Shown here one piece after another: positions 49,756 to 58,605 of a DNA stretch of 64,000 nucleotides. Where the stretch lies: positions 62,001 through 126,000 of the forward strand of contig JAXLZZ010000005.1 of assembly GCA_046350675.1 (NCBI GenBank), given 5' to 3'. The DNA comes from JAXLZZ01 sp046350675. Its GTDB lineage: Bacteria > Patescibacteriota > Saccharimonadia > Saccharimonadales > UBA4665. The notes under the pieces are model-generated. The model saw only the letters and a program-made list of their open reading frames with translations, did no database searches and had not been told where the DNA came from. The stretch's first letter is position 1. Each line of letters opens with the position of its first letter. A program made the translations under genes and the position numbers.

Positions 49756-49806
49756 ATTCTGCTTGACAGTTCGCTTAGCGTAAGCGATACTACAAGCAGA
49801 ATTTTT
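49756..49806 (+). promoter_or_regulatory. Promoter nested within a terminator hairpin
   Basis: ATTCTGCTTG at 49756-49765 pairs with CAAGCAGAAT before TTTTT, making a terminator for the upstream paralogue, with an inner hairpin TCGCTTAGCGTAAGCGA. The same DNA holds TTGACA (49763-49768), exactly 17 nt, then GATACT (49786-49791). Initiation there would omit the left arm, so new transcripts would escape termination while read-through ones would stop. Confidence 0.6.
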
Positions 49807-49815
49807 GGGTAAAAG

Positions 49816-50916
49816 GTGAAAATGACAAACAAACAGATTGTGTTGGCGGCGCATGTTCGTTGGATAGTACCGAGTGTTATCGTACTGCTCGTCAGTATGC
49901 TTTTCCCTGTATTTGCGAACGCTGCTCAGCTTAATCAAGCCAGTGTCCGCCTCGGCAGATTAGGCATTAGCGCGAGTGCTGGGAACGACATGCTCGTAAC
50001 CTTCAAGCTCAGAACTACTCCTACATCTGTTTCTAAGATTAAAGTGACACTACCGAGTGGCTTCAGCGTAACCAATGGCACTCCCAGCGTAAGTACCACT
50101 GGTTTTCCATCGACACCTGCTAGCATTACCGCGGCCCCAGGAACACTTACTGCTTCTGCAAGCTCTGGGGCGCGTACTGTAACCGTTTCTGGGCTAAGCT
50201 CTGGTAGCCTAAACAATTCCACCTTGTATGGCTTCATTATTCCGACAGGCACAATAACCAACCCGGCCACTGAAGGGCAATACAACATTACTGTAGAAAG
50301 CTTGAACTCAAGTGATGCGGTAATTGATAGCACAACAGCACCTGTCTACATAACAGGCAGCGCTACGAATGAAGACCAGGTCACGGTTACGGCTTCTGTT
50401 GCCCCTAACTTTAGCTTTTCGCTCAGTACGAATAGCGATACGATACCCCAGGTAGACCCCAGTACAATACAGACGTCGGGCGGGATAACTATGACCGTCG
50501 GTACGAACTCGCCGCTTGGCTATACTGCGTATGTTCGGTCGACCAATGGTGCGCTGATATCGGCTACAAGCGCTGCCACACCAATTACAAACGGTAGCTA
50601 CAACGCCGCACCCGACACGTTCTCTGCTGGAACAACGAAATACGGCTTTGTGCCATCTACAGGTACAAGCTGTAGCATTTGTACAGGCTCTCTGACCTAT
50701 GATGCTGAATATTCTGCGGGAGGCGGCTCACCAATTGCTTCCGGGACACAAGCTGGCGCCTATAATGGAACGAATTTCGCATCTTTTGTGTCCAGAGTGG
50801 GTTATACAGATCTGGACACAATCATTTTACGTGAACGTGTAAGCGTAGCTTCAACCATTGGTTACGCAAATGATTATACGGATACATTAACAATCGTAGC
50901 AGCGGGAAATTACTGA
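49816..50916 (+). CDS. Secreted beta-rich surface protein (paralogue 3)
   Basis: 366 residues, a tandem copy of the preceding gene: same signal-peptide position, AQLNQASVRLGRLGISASAG, GTITNPATEGQYNITVESLN, conserved CSIC (TSCSICTGSLTY) and end LTIVAAGNY. Amino-acid identity is high while codons often differ. One 47-bp stretch is identical in the two genes (see findings). It leads an operon with the two WxL/DUF916-like genes; the next gene begins 1 nt after its TGA stop. Confidence 0.65.
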   Translation: MKMTNKQIVLAAHVRWIVPSVIVLLVSMLFPVFANAAQLNQASVRLGRLGISASAGNDMLVTFKLRTTPTSVSKIKVTLPSGFSVTNGTPSVSTTGFPSTPASITAAPGTLTASASSGARTVTVSGLSSGSLNNSTLYGFIIPTGTITNPATEGQYNITVESLNSSDAVIDSTTAPVYITGSATNEDQVTVTASVAPNFSFSLSTNSDTIPQVDPSTIQTSGGITMTVGTNSPLGYTAYVRSTNGALISATSAATPITNGSYNAAPDTFSAGTTKYGFVPSTGTSCSICTGSLTYDAEYSAGGGSPIASGTQAGAYNGTNFASFVSRVGYTDLDTIILRERVSVASTIGYANDYTDTLTIVAAGNY

Positions 50917-50917
50917 T

Positions 50918-52003
50918 ATGTCGATGCCAGGTATAAAACCATCTCCTAGGCTTATCTCAGCAGTTATTGCTTCAGTATTGCTTACGACAGTATTGGTTGG
51001 CGCAGCGCCTATCAAAACACATGCGGTCGAATCGCCTAAGCAAGGTTTCAATATAATCACTTCGCCACTACCGGTCAAGCTATCAGCAAAGCCCGGCCAG
51101 ACAGTTCAGACCGAATTACGAATGAAGAATCGTGGCACCGAACCAGAATTAATCAAAGTCGGCCTAATGAAGTTCGGCGCTACTGGAGAGAATGGCCAGC
51201 CAAACTTATTTGATCTGACTCCTCGTGATAACTACAGTTCGTGGGTAAGCTTTTCGCCTTCGCAATTCGTAGCAGAACCGAATGTTTGGAAAACCGTAAC
51301 AATGACTATCAATGTGCCAGATGATGCCGAACTCGGTTATTACATGGCGGTTACCTTCTCCCGAGCTAATCAAACTGCAGACAAGAAGTCTACAAACTAC
51401 AAAGGTGCCGTTGCCACACTCGTATTATTGGATGCTGGTGGCAATGCGAATAGAGATATGGAGCTACTTAGCTTTACGGCAACAAAGAAGCTATACGAAT
51501 ATCTGCCCGCGACATTTGATATAAAACTCCGCAACAAAGGCAACATCTACATATCTCCAACAGGCAATATTTTTATTGAAAAGGGCGGAAAAGTTGTCGA
51601 TACGCTTAATGTCAACGAAGCTGGAGGGAGCGTCTTGCCAAATAGCAACCGCGTGTTTCAGGTGAAGTGGAAGAATGGTTTCCCCGTTTTTGAGGATAAA
51701 ATCGTCGACGGCAAACCAGTGCCGGGCAAAAATGGTCTAGTACAGCAGCTTAAGTGGGACATAAAGAATATTAGTGAATTTCGATTCGGCAAGTATACTG
51801 CCAAACTGCTAGTAGTGTATGACAACGGTACACAAGACGTACCACTCGAGTCGCAACTCACCTTTTGGGTTATCCCTTGGAAGATACTCTTAGTTGTACT
51901 GATAATCGTTGGTCTGCTGGGTTACGGCCTCTTTACATTCTTGCGCTCAGCCTTGCGCAAGACCAAAGGTGGAGTAGGCAAGATACGTGGCGCAAAGAAA
52001 TAA
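50918..52003 (+). CDS. WxL/DUF916-like membrane-anchored surface protein
   Basis: 361 residues. Signal peptide, an Ig-like first domain (NIITSPLPVKLSAKPGQTVQ; LRMKNRGTEPELIKVGLMKF), a second domain (LPATFDIKLRNKGNIYISPT) and a C-terminal membrane helix (KILLVVLIIVGLLGYGLF) with a Lys/Arg-rich end. This order matches the WxL-interacting proteins (DUF916/DUF3324) of Gram-positives, which hold surface complexes at the wall. Similarity is by layout and is not proven. The next gene overlaps its end by 17 nt. Confidence 0.65.
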   Translation: MSMPGIKPSPRLISAVIASVLLTTVLVGAAPIKTHAVESPKQGFNIITSPLPVKLSAKPGQTVQTELRMKNRGTEPELIKVGLMKFGATGENGQPNLFDLTPRDNYSSWVSFSPSQFVAEPNVWKTVTMTINVPDDAELGYYMAVTFSRANQTADKKSTNYKGAVATLVLLDAGGNANRDMELLSFTATKKLYEYLPATFDIKLRNKGNIYISPTGNIFIEKGGKVVDTLNVNEAGGSVLPNSNRVFQVKWKNGFPVFEDKIVDGKPVPGKNGLVQQLKWDIKNISEFRFGKYTAKLLVVYDNGTQDVPLESQLTFWVIPWKILLVVLIIVGLLGYGLFTFLRSALRKTKGGVGKIRGAKK

Positions 52004-52934
52004 ACGGATACTGTACGGTCTACTTTTACTGTTGTCTGTTATGTTGTTGCCCGCACAAGGGCACGCCGCTAGTCCGACGGCATCCGCAAGGGGCATATCT
52101 ATAAGCCCTTTCATACAAACTCTTAGCATACAGCCAAATGATCTAGAGAAGAGTTTCTCCTTAAAACTTAGCAACAATACTTCTTCAATCCAGGAGCTTA
52201 GACTGAGTGCACAGGATTTTGGATCGCTCGATGAAACAGGTGGCGTTTTACTCGAAGGAGGATCTTCGTATACCAAAAAATACGGACTAACTTCTTGGTT
52301 GCAGCTTGGTGCTGACACGGTTGTTCTCCAGCCAAAGCAATCAAGAGAAATACCCGTGGTCATACAAAATCGGTCCTCGCTGCAGCCTGGGGGGCATTAT
52401 GCTGCGGTAGTTGCGAGCGTAAAGCAACTTGATGCCCCCACCGGGAACGAGGTTGCTATAAACCAGCAGCTAATGAGTCTACTATTAGTTAATAAAACTG
52501 GTGGCGAAAAATATGCACTGAATCTAACAAATATTGAGCAGAATGGAAACTGGTTCAAATTGCCCACGGTAGTCAAGCTACGATTCCAAAATCCTGGCAA
52601 TGTACACGTTGTACCTCGGGGGACAGTCGAGCTAAAAAGCCCTGGCGGCACCGTTATTGCACGGGGTATTATTAACTCAGAATCCGCTTTTGTGCTGCCT
52701 GAAACCTTCAGAGAGATATATGTACCTCTCGAGAAAGTTGCAAACGATTTTCCAGCCCCTGGCTTGTATCGAATCGATGTCAAGTATCGCTACGATGGTA
52801 TTGACAAAACAGCAGAAAAGAGTGAAATACTACGATTCATAAACCTACAGTTATGGTGTGGGCTGGCAATAATTGTTATTGCTGTTTTGCTGATTTCCAG
52901 GCATTCAAAAAAGCCCTCAAAAAGCGCGAGTTAA
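51987..52934 (+). CDS. Second WxL/DUF916-like membrane-anchored surface protein
   Basis: 315 residues with the same plan as the preceding gene: signal peptide (LYGLLLLLSVMLLPAQGHAA), Ig-like domain (SISPFIQTLSIQPNDLEKSF; SLKLSNNTSSIQELRLSAQD), second domain (LPTVVKLRFQNPGNVHVVPR) and a C-terminal helix (LWCGLAIIVIAVLLISRHSKK). Probably arose by duplication and may work with it as a pair. Overlaps the preceding gene by 17 nt. Confidence 0.65.
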   Translation: MAQRNKRILYGLLLLLSVMLLPAQGHAASPTASARGISISPFIQTLSIQPNDLEKSFSLKLSNNTSSIQELRLSAQDFGSLDETGGVLLEGGSSYTKKYGLTSWLQLGADTVVLQPKQSREIPVVIQNRSSLQPGGHYAAVVASVKQLDAPTGNEVAINQQLMSLLLVNKTGGEKYALNLTNIEQNGNWFKLPTVVKLRFQNPGNVHVVPRGTVELKSPGGTVIARGIINSESAFVLPETFREIYVPLEKVANDFPAPGLYRIDVKYRYDGIDKTAEKSEILRFINLQLWCGLAIIVIAVLLISRHSKKPSKSAS

Positions 52935-53022
52935 CTGGTTAAAAATGCTTGTGTTTGGTTGTAAAATTTGATACGATTTAGGTGTAAGTTTAAAAAGAAA
53001 CAATCGAGGAAGGCGTTCAGAG

Positions 53023-56000
53023 GTGAAACGTCATTGGAAATTAGCACTATTTGTACTATGTATCAGCCTGTTGGCGGGTGTATTTTCTTTAGTCGCTAAG
53101 CCTCAAACCGCCGCTGCAGACAACCCGTCGTCACTCAGCTTTCAAGGCAAAGTCGTAAATAGCGACGGAACGAATGTGGCAAATGGCACTTATACCTTTG
53201 TGTTCAAACTCTACACTGTTTCAAGTGGTGGATCTGCAATCTGGACTGAAACACAGACAGGGGTAACAGTAAATGCAGGCATCTTCTATGTCGATCTTGG
53301 CAGCGTGTGCCCCTTCTTCACAGCGAATGCCTGTAATGGGAACACTCCCGTAAACTTTGCGAATAACCCCAATTTGCATCTTGGCATAACCTTCAACGGC
53401 GATGCTGCAGGTGAGATGTCCCCCCGAGTCAAGCTACAATCTGTTCCATTTGCGTTTAATGCAGATAGAGTTGGCGGCTTTACAGCAAGCCAATTAGCCC
53501 AGCTCAGCCCTGCAAGCCAGCAATCTGGGTTTCTAAATGTCAGCGGCAACATAACGAGTGCAGCTACTGTCCAGGGGGCCACGGTTACCGCAACAGGCGC
53601 CTTACAAGGGAATAGTTTGAGCATTAATGGTGGAGTTCTTTCTATAGCGAATAGCGGCAATGTGACCGGTGGTACCTATAACAGCCAGACTATCTCAGCC
53701 ACAGCTAGCTTCACGGGGACGGTGACAGTTGCAACCAGTATCAGTTCGCCCGTAGTAACTTCTTCTGGTGCTCTATCTGTAGCGGCGGGAGGGACAGCCC
53801 AAAATCTAAGTCTTAATGCCTCCACATCAGGGTTGGTGAGTATAGCTGGCACTTCAACCGGGAATATTGAACTCGGTGGTGGCACAGCCAGTGGCACCGG
53901 TTGTACCGTTACGAATTCTACGGGTAGTTTTGCTTGTAACGGAATAATTAGCGGGTCTGGTGGATTGAGTACTGGTTCTACATCGACTGCGGGGAGCATA
54001 GTCCTGAACGACGGCACCGTAAATGCGCGTTCAATCACCCTGAGTTCACCCGCACTGAGCAACTCGTATAGTTTGTCTCTTCCCAGCTCCGGCCCTGCCA
54101 CATCTCAATGTTTACAGACCGATTCATCTAATGCGTCCCAATTGGTGTTTGGAAATTGCTCATCAATTGGCCCTAAGTTAACTCAGACCTTCGGTGCTTA
54201 TGCGAGCAACCAAGCTGCCAGCGCTACCACGGCTATGAACTATCTGTTACCGACTAGTACGACAGCGTTCTCTGTTGCATTGTCTGGAACAGTAGAATTT
54301 AAGGCTGCAGCTGCTGGGAGCTTTAGAGCGTGTACGCTTATGAATTCAGCCGCGGTGACATCTGGGTCTGTGAGTCTTCGATTTAGAAAAAATGGCGCGA
54401 ATGTGAGCTCAAATAATTACTGTACGCTTAGCACTACAAATTCTCGAAGTAACTCAGAACAAGTTGCAAGTGGAGTAGAGACATTCAATGCTGGCGACAC
54501 AATTGGCGTGGCTCTTGTTTCGACAGGTCTTGCCCCAACAACCAGCGAACACTGGGCGACATTTACCATAGAATATGGAGCTGGGAGTGTTCAGCCTACC
54601 ACCCTACAGGATGCGTATGCGAATGGCAGCTCAATAACCACTGCGAACAACTCAGATATCATTTTCAACCTGGCTGACACCGCAGTTGACTCTGACTTTT
54701 TTGTCAATATCGCCAGTGGATCGAGTGGTCGCTTTGCGGTGCAAAATAATAATGTTGATGTCTTCTCTGTAGATTCCAGTGGAAACGCGACATCTGCAGC
54801 TACTATCTCAGCCAGTGTACTGAATGCGAGCTCTGAATTGCGGATTGGCGGCGTGAGCATCAATGCCGCAGGCACTCTAAATAACGTTGCATACCTAAAC
54901 CAAGCAAACAACTTGAGCTCGAATTTAACGGTTTCGGCGAGTGGTGGCAAAAGTACACTTTCACTATCGAGCACCGCTAGCGACACAGGGTTAACGATCG
55001 GCGGGGATGCGACACTGTATCGATCCGCTTCAGCTGCGCTGAAAACAGACGGCTCATTCACAGCGGGCGGAGTTATCAATGCACAGTCTGGCTTAACTAT
55101 AGATGCGGGTCAAAATCTGACTGTTGATGGCGAAGCATTTGATCACCTAACGGGTGATGGCTTGCGCCTCGCAAGCGGATCCCTATCAGTCAAACTTATC
55201 ACAGCCACCGACGGCTTATCGACTACATCAAATTCTGGTTCTGGTTTAGAAGTTTCCTCTGCTGGCATCTCTTTGCTACAAGGCTGTTCCGACGGACAGT
55301 TGCTTAAATGGAATGAAATAAATGATTACTGGTACTGCGCAAACGATGCCGGTGGTGGTGGTGTAGCAGCTAACTCAATCGACTTCTCCGAACTAAAGGA
55401 CGCTTTGACACTTGATGGCTCCACTTCGGTCAGTTTTGGCGCTTCAAATTACGGGCTAACATTTACCAACAACGGCACTGGAAATGCTGCATTCAATCTA
55501 ACTAGCACTGGTGATTTTGTTGTACAAAATAACGGGATCGACGCATTAACTGTCAATGATAATGGCGAGGTGGTCCTTGGTTCTGCAGGATCAGCGAGCG
55601 GAAAACTTGTATTTAGTAATTCATCGAACTCAAATACCGTTACCATACAAGCTGGCGCAACGGCCGCAAACTACAGCTGGACGCTGCCAAATGCGGACGC
55701 CGCTGGCTGTTTAGCTTCAGATGGATCTGGAACACTATCTATCGCAGCGTGCGGAGATACACAGCAACAAACCTTCTCTAGCAGTGGCAACTATGTTGTT
55801 CCCGAGAATGCACTGATGGTGATCATTGAAGGTTGGGGTGGCGGTGGCGGTGGCGGTGGAGGTACGGGCGGTACAACTGCTGCAGTCCGATCAGGAGGTG
55901 CTGGTGGCGGTGGCGGATCATATGCGACAACAATAATGAATGCTGCGACCCTTGGGGCGGCGGGCACGAATGTACCAGTAACCGTCGGTACCGGTGGCAA

Positions 56001-58077
56001 CGGCGGAAATGCTGGGGCGGATGGTTCTGCTGGGGCGCGCACATGCTTCAGTACGAGTCCAGCATGTGCCGGGAATCTCTTCATACAAGCCTATGGCGGC
56101 GGTGGCGGTAACGGCGATGGTACAGCTGGTAACGGTGGTGGCGGTGGTGGTGGTAACCAATCCGTGGGTACTACAAACGGTACTGCTGCAACAGGCGGTA
56201 CAGGAGGTGGACCACTAGGTGCGTCTGCAGGTGCGCAAAACTCGGGCTTTGGTGGAGCAGGTGGCGCCACAGCAGCTGCTACCGGTGCAGCTGGAGGTAG
56301 CGGTAGTTATGGTGGTGGCGGTGGTGGTTCCTCATCCTCAACTGGTGCTGGTAACTCTGGTGCAGGCGGTGGTGGCGTACAGGGTGGAGCAGGTGGTGGA
56401 GCAGGTGGTACATGTGCTATCACGACATGTACTGTTAGACAGGGTGGTGCTGGCGGTAAAGTTCCAGGCACATCAGGTGGTGGTGGAACAGCAGGCACAA
56501 CAGCTGGACAATCTGGGGGTGCCGGAAGCGGTGGCGTTGGTAGTGGCGGTGACGGCGGCGGTGGTGGTGCCAACACGAATGTGAACGGATCTGCAGGTGG
56601 TAATGGAGGCGCAGGTGGTGATCGCGGTGGCGGTGGTGGCGGTGGTGGCGCTAGCTCGGGCACCGGTACACAGACTGGCGGCACTGGAGGTAAGGGTGGT
56701 GATGGGTATTTGCGTGTATGGACTCTGCGTGGTGCCGGAGCTGACTTAGCCGAGATCTACTGCTCTAACGAGAAGCTTGAGCCTGGTACAGTGGTATCCC
56801 TAGACACAAGCATTCAGAATGGTGTTAAGAAGAGCGGCAGTGCATATGATGCCAGTTCGATTGGCATTGTTTCTACATCACCAGGTCTGATTATTGGTGA
56901 ATCCTGCCCGGGGAACACAGAACCTGCTATGGTCGCATTAGCAGGGCGTATCCCGCTCAAAGTTTCATTAGAGAACGGACCAATCAAGGCGGGTGATATG
57001 CTTACTGCCGCGAAAGAACCAGGCTATGCCATGAAAGCAACCAAGGCAGGTAATATTATCGGTCAGGCACTGAGTTCATATAGCGGTGATGGCCCGAGCT
57101 ACGTCGTTGCCTTTGTAAAAAATGGTCAGGGCAACGGAGAAAAACTCGGCAATATTCTGCCAGGCCTTTCAGACGATGAGCAACAGAAAACCTTCCAACA
57201 ACAAGCACTTGCATACTTGTCGAGCGGCAAGGGATTGGCCGAAGACTCCGCAGATTTATCAGAGATTACAACCGATAGACTGACCGCAGGCTTAGAGGTT
57301 ATCACCCCAAGTGTCTACGCAAATTCAGTCGCTACGAACACCATAGAATCTGCTTCGGGCGATTCGGTCTCAGTCAAGGTTTCGGATGCAGGCGGGGTGC
57401 GCTTCGTTAATAGCCAAGGGCAGGTAATTGGAAGCCTTGACAGCGCTGGGAATGCACAGTTCAGCGGCACAATTACTGCTGACAAGCTGAAGGTAGGCAG
57501 CATCGAAGGTTTGAGCTCTAGCGATTCACCGGCAGCGGATACTCAAAACGCAAACAATCAAGACGAATCTGCCAACGGCAGCACCAGTCAAGAGACGCAA
57601 CCGTCAAATCTTGAAAGCGTAGAGGCAGTTAATCTTGTGGCACTTGCTCGGCTAGAGAGCTGGGGTGGATTAACTGTCGATAAAGATGCGCAATTTAACG
57701 GCCGGACCATCTTCCAGCTTTTGGCGGAGTTTAAAGGCGACGCTAATTTCTATGGAAATGTATCATTCGACAATCAACCGAGCCTAAATAGCGATGCCGG
57801 GGGCACTGCAGTCATTAATCCAGGAAAGCAGAAAGTCGAGATACGCTTCACAAAGCCGTATCCCCAAACACCGATTGTTACCGCAAATTGGTCAATCAAT
57901 TCCGATATTCCAGAAGAGCAAGCTGCGCAATTTGAGGCTGAGTATGACCATTATATTGCCAAGGCGAGCCCAAATGGGTTTACTATCTTGCTAAACAAGC
58001 CGGCTCAGCAAGTAATACGTCTTAACTGGTCTGCCATCTCAGTCAAAGATGCTAAAATGAGTCTAAGCGATCAATAA
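53023..58077 (+). CDS. Giant secreted fibre-like protein with Gly-rich and IMC-like domains
   Basis: 1684 residues from GTG 53023 (GAGGAAGG upstream). Signal peptide, then an N-terminal domain (SSLSFQGKVVNSDGTNVANG to ADRVGGFTASQLAQL, about 38-160) found in large CPR surface proteins, a long Ser/Thr/Gly/Asn-rich beta region, a Gly-rich domain at about 936-1230 (runs of 5-8 Gly) like phage tail-fibre tips, and at about 1236-1366 a domain (LAEIYCSNEKLEPG; LAGRIPLKVSLENGPIKAGD; GNIIGQAL) resembling Peptidase_G2/intramolecular-chaperone domains. The C-terminus (KQKVEIRFTKPYPQTPIVTA) looks like a beta-sandwich. Likely a trimeric adhesive fibre for host contact; inferred. Confidence 0.75.
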   Translation: MKRHWKLALFVLCISLLAGVFSLVAKPQTAAADNPSSLSFQGKVVNSDGTNVANGTYTFVFKLYTVSSGGSAIWTETQTGVTVNAGIFYVDLGSVCPFFTANACNGNTPVNFANNPNLHLGITFNGDAAGEMSPRVKLQSVPFAFNADRVGGFTASQLAQLSPASQQSGFLNVSGNITSAATVQGATVTATGALQGNSLSINGGVLSIANSGNVTGGTYNSQTISATASFTGTVTVATSISSPVVTSSGALSVAAGGTAQNLSLNASTSGLVSIAGTSTGNIELGGGTASGTGCTVTNSTGSFACNGIISGSGGLSTGSTSTAGSIVLNDGTVNARSITLSSPALSNSYSLSLPSSGPATSQCLQTDSSNASQLVFGNCSSIGPKLTQTFGAYASNQAASATTAMNYLLPTSTTAFSVALSGTVEFKAAAAGSFRACTLMNSAAVTSGSVSLRFRKNGANVSSNNYCTLSTTNSRSNSEQVASGVETFNAGDTIGVALVSTGLAPTTSEHWATFTIEYGAGSVQPTTLQDAYANGSSITTANNSDIIFNLADTAVDSDFFVNIASGSSGRFAVQNNNVDVFSVDSSGNATSAATISASVLNASSELRIGGVSINAAGTLNNVAYLNQANNLSSNLTVSASGGKSTLSLSSTASDTGLTIGGDATLYRSASAALKTDGSFTAGGVINAQSGLTIDAGQNLTVDGEAFDHLTGDGLRLASGSLSVKLITATDGLSTTSNSGSGLEVSSAGISLLQGCSDGQLLKWNEINDYWYCANDAGGGGVAANSIDFSELKDALTLDGSTSVSFGASNYGLTFTNNGTGNAAFNLTSTGDFVVQNNGIDALTVNDNGEVVLGSAGSASGKLVFSNSSNSNTVTIQAGATAANYSWTLPNADAAGCLASDGSGTLSIAACGDTQQQTFSSSGNYVVPENALMVIIEGWGGGGGGGGGTGGTTAAVRSGGAGGGGGSYATTIMNAATLGAAGTNVPVTVGTGGNGGNAGADGSAGARTCFSTSPACAGNLFIQAYGGGGGNGDGTAGNGGGGGGGNQSVGTTNGTAATGGTGGGPLGASAGAQNSGFGGAGGATAAATGAAGGSGSYGGGGGGSSSSTGAGNSGAGGGGVQGGAGGGAGGTCAITTCTVRQGGAGGKVPGTSGGGGTAGTTAGQSGGAGSGGVGSGGDGGGGGANTNVNGSAGGNGGAGGDRGGGGGGGGASSGTGTQTGGTGGKGGDGYLRVWTLRGAGADLAEIYCSNEKLEPGTVVSLDTSIQNGVKKSGSAYDASSIGIVSTSPGLIIGESCPGNTEPAMVALAGRIPLKVSLENGPIKAGDMLTAAKEPGYAMKATKAGNIIGQALSSYSGDGPSYVVAFVKNGQGNGEKLGNILPGLSDDEQQKTFQQQALAYLSSGKGLAEDSADLSEITTDRLTAGLEVITPSVYANSVATNTIESASGDSVSVKVSDAGGVRFVNSQGQVIGSLDSAGNAQFSGTITADKLKVGSIEGLSSSDSPAADTQNANNQDESANGSTSQETQPSNLESVEAVNLVALARLESWGGLTVDKDAQFNGRTIFQLLAEFKGDANFYGNVSFDNQPSLNSDAGGTAVINPGKQKVEIRFTKPYPQTPIVTANWSINSDIPEEQAAQFEAEYDHYIAKASPNGFTILLNKPAQQVIRLNWSAISVKDAKMSLSDQ

Positions 58078-58090
58078 GAGGAGGATCTAG

Positions 58091-58573
58091 ATGGAAGATA
58101 AGCCAGTTAGGAGCTCGAGCATTGCCAGCAGCACTCGGACTCAAATGCCTAAGTCGACAGCCGAAAAAAAGACGCAAAAAACAGCATCATCTGACCAAAA
58201 GTCACCCAACATCAAGTATGTGGGTATAGCCGTTATTGTAATGCTCGCTATTGGCAGTAGCATATTTTTCTACAATAAATATCAACAGTCTCAGCAGCAA
58301 CTCAAAAATCCTCAAACAGCCCTACAGGCTCAAACTACTGAACTTGTTAATAAAGTTGGAGAACTTACGGCACTGCCAGATGAAGCGCCTACCGTAGCAA
58401 CAGTGTCAGATGTTTCAAAGCTCGCAAACCAGAGCTTCTTCGCAGGTGCAAAAAATGGCGACAAGGTGCTTATTTTTAGTAAAAGTAAAAAAGCAATACT
58501 TTACAGGCCAAGTGAAAATATAATTGTTAATATCGCTCCACTCAATATCGACAGTTCAAGTCAGACTAACTAG
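58091..58573 (+). CDS. Membrane-anchored protein coupled to the fibre gene
   Basis: 160 residues, 13 nt after the fibre gene, with strong AGAGGAGGAT before the ATG. Disordered N-terminus, a membrane helix (YVGIAVIVMLAIGSSIFFYN, about 43-62), a coiled coil (KYQQSQQQLKNPQTALQAQT) and a small beta domain (GAKNGDKVLIFSKSKKAILY) typical of a conserved CPR family of unknown function. Could anchor or export the fibre. Confidence 0.65.
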   Translation: MEDKPVRSSSIASSTRTQMPKSTAEKKTQKTASSDQKSPNIKYVGIAVIVMLAIGSSIFFYNKYQQSQQQLKNPQTALQAQTTELVNKVGELTALPDEAPTVATVSDVSKLANQSFFAGAKNGDKVLIFSKSKKAILYRPSENIIVNIAPLNIDSSSQTN

Positions 58574-58605
58574 TTGCTTTCCGCATGCATTCGACTGATA
58601 GTGCA

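Noticed and set aside
55800..56700. Long ORFs in other frames and on the minus strand across the Gly-rich region (Pro-rich or His/Arg-rich proteins).
   Set aside because: They are by-products of the GGT/GGC repeats; the plus frame of the fibre gene runs unbroken through them and they lack start signals.
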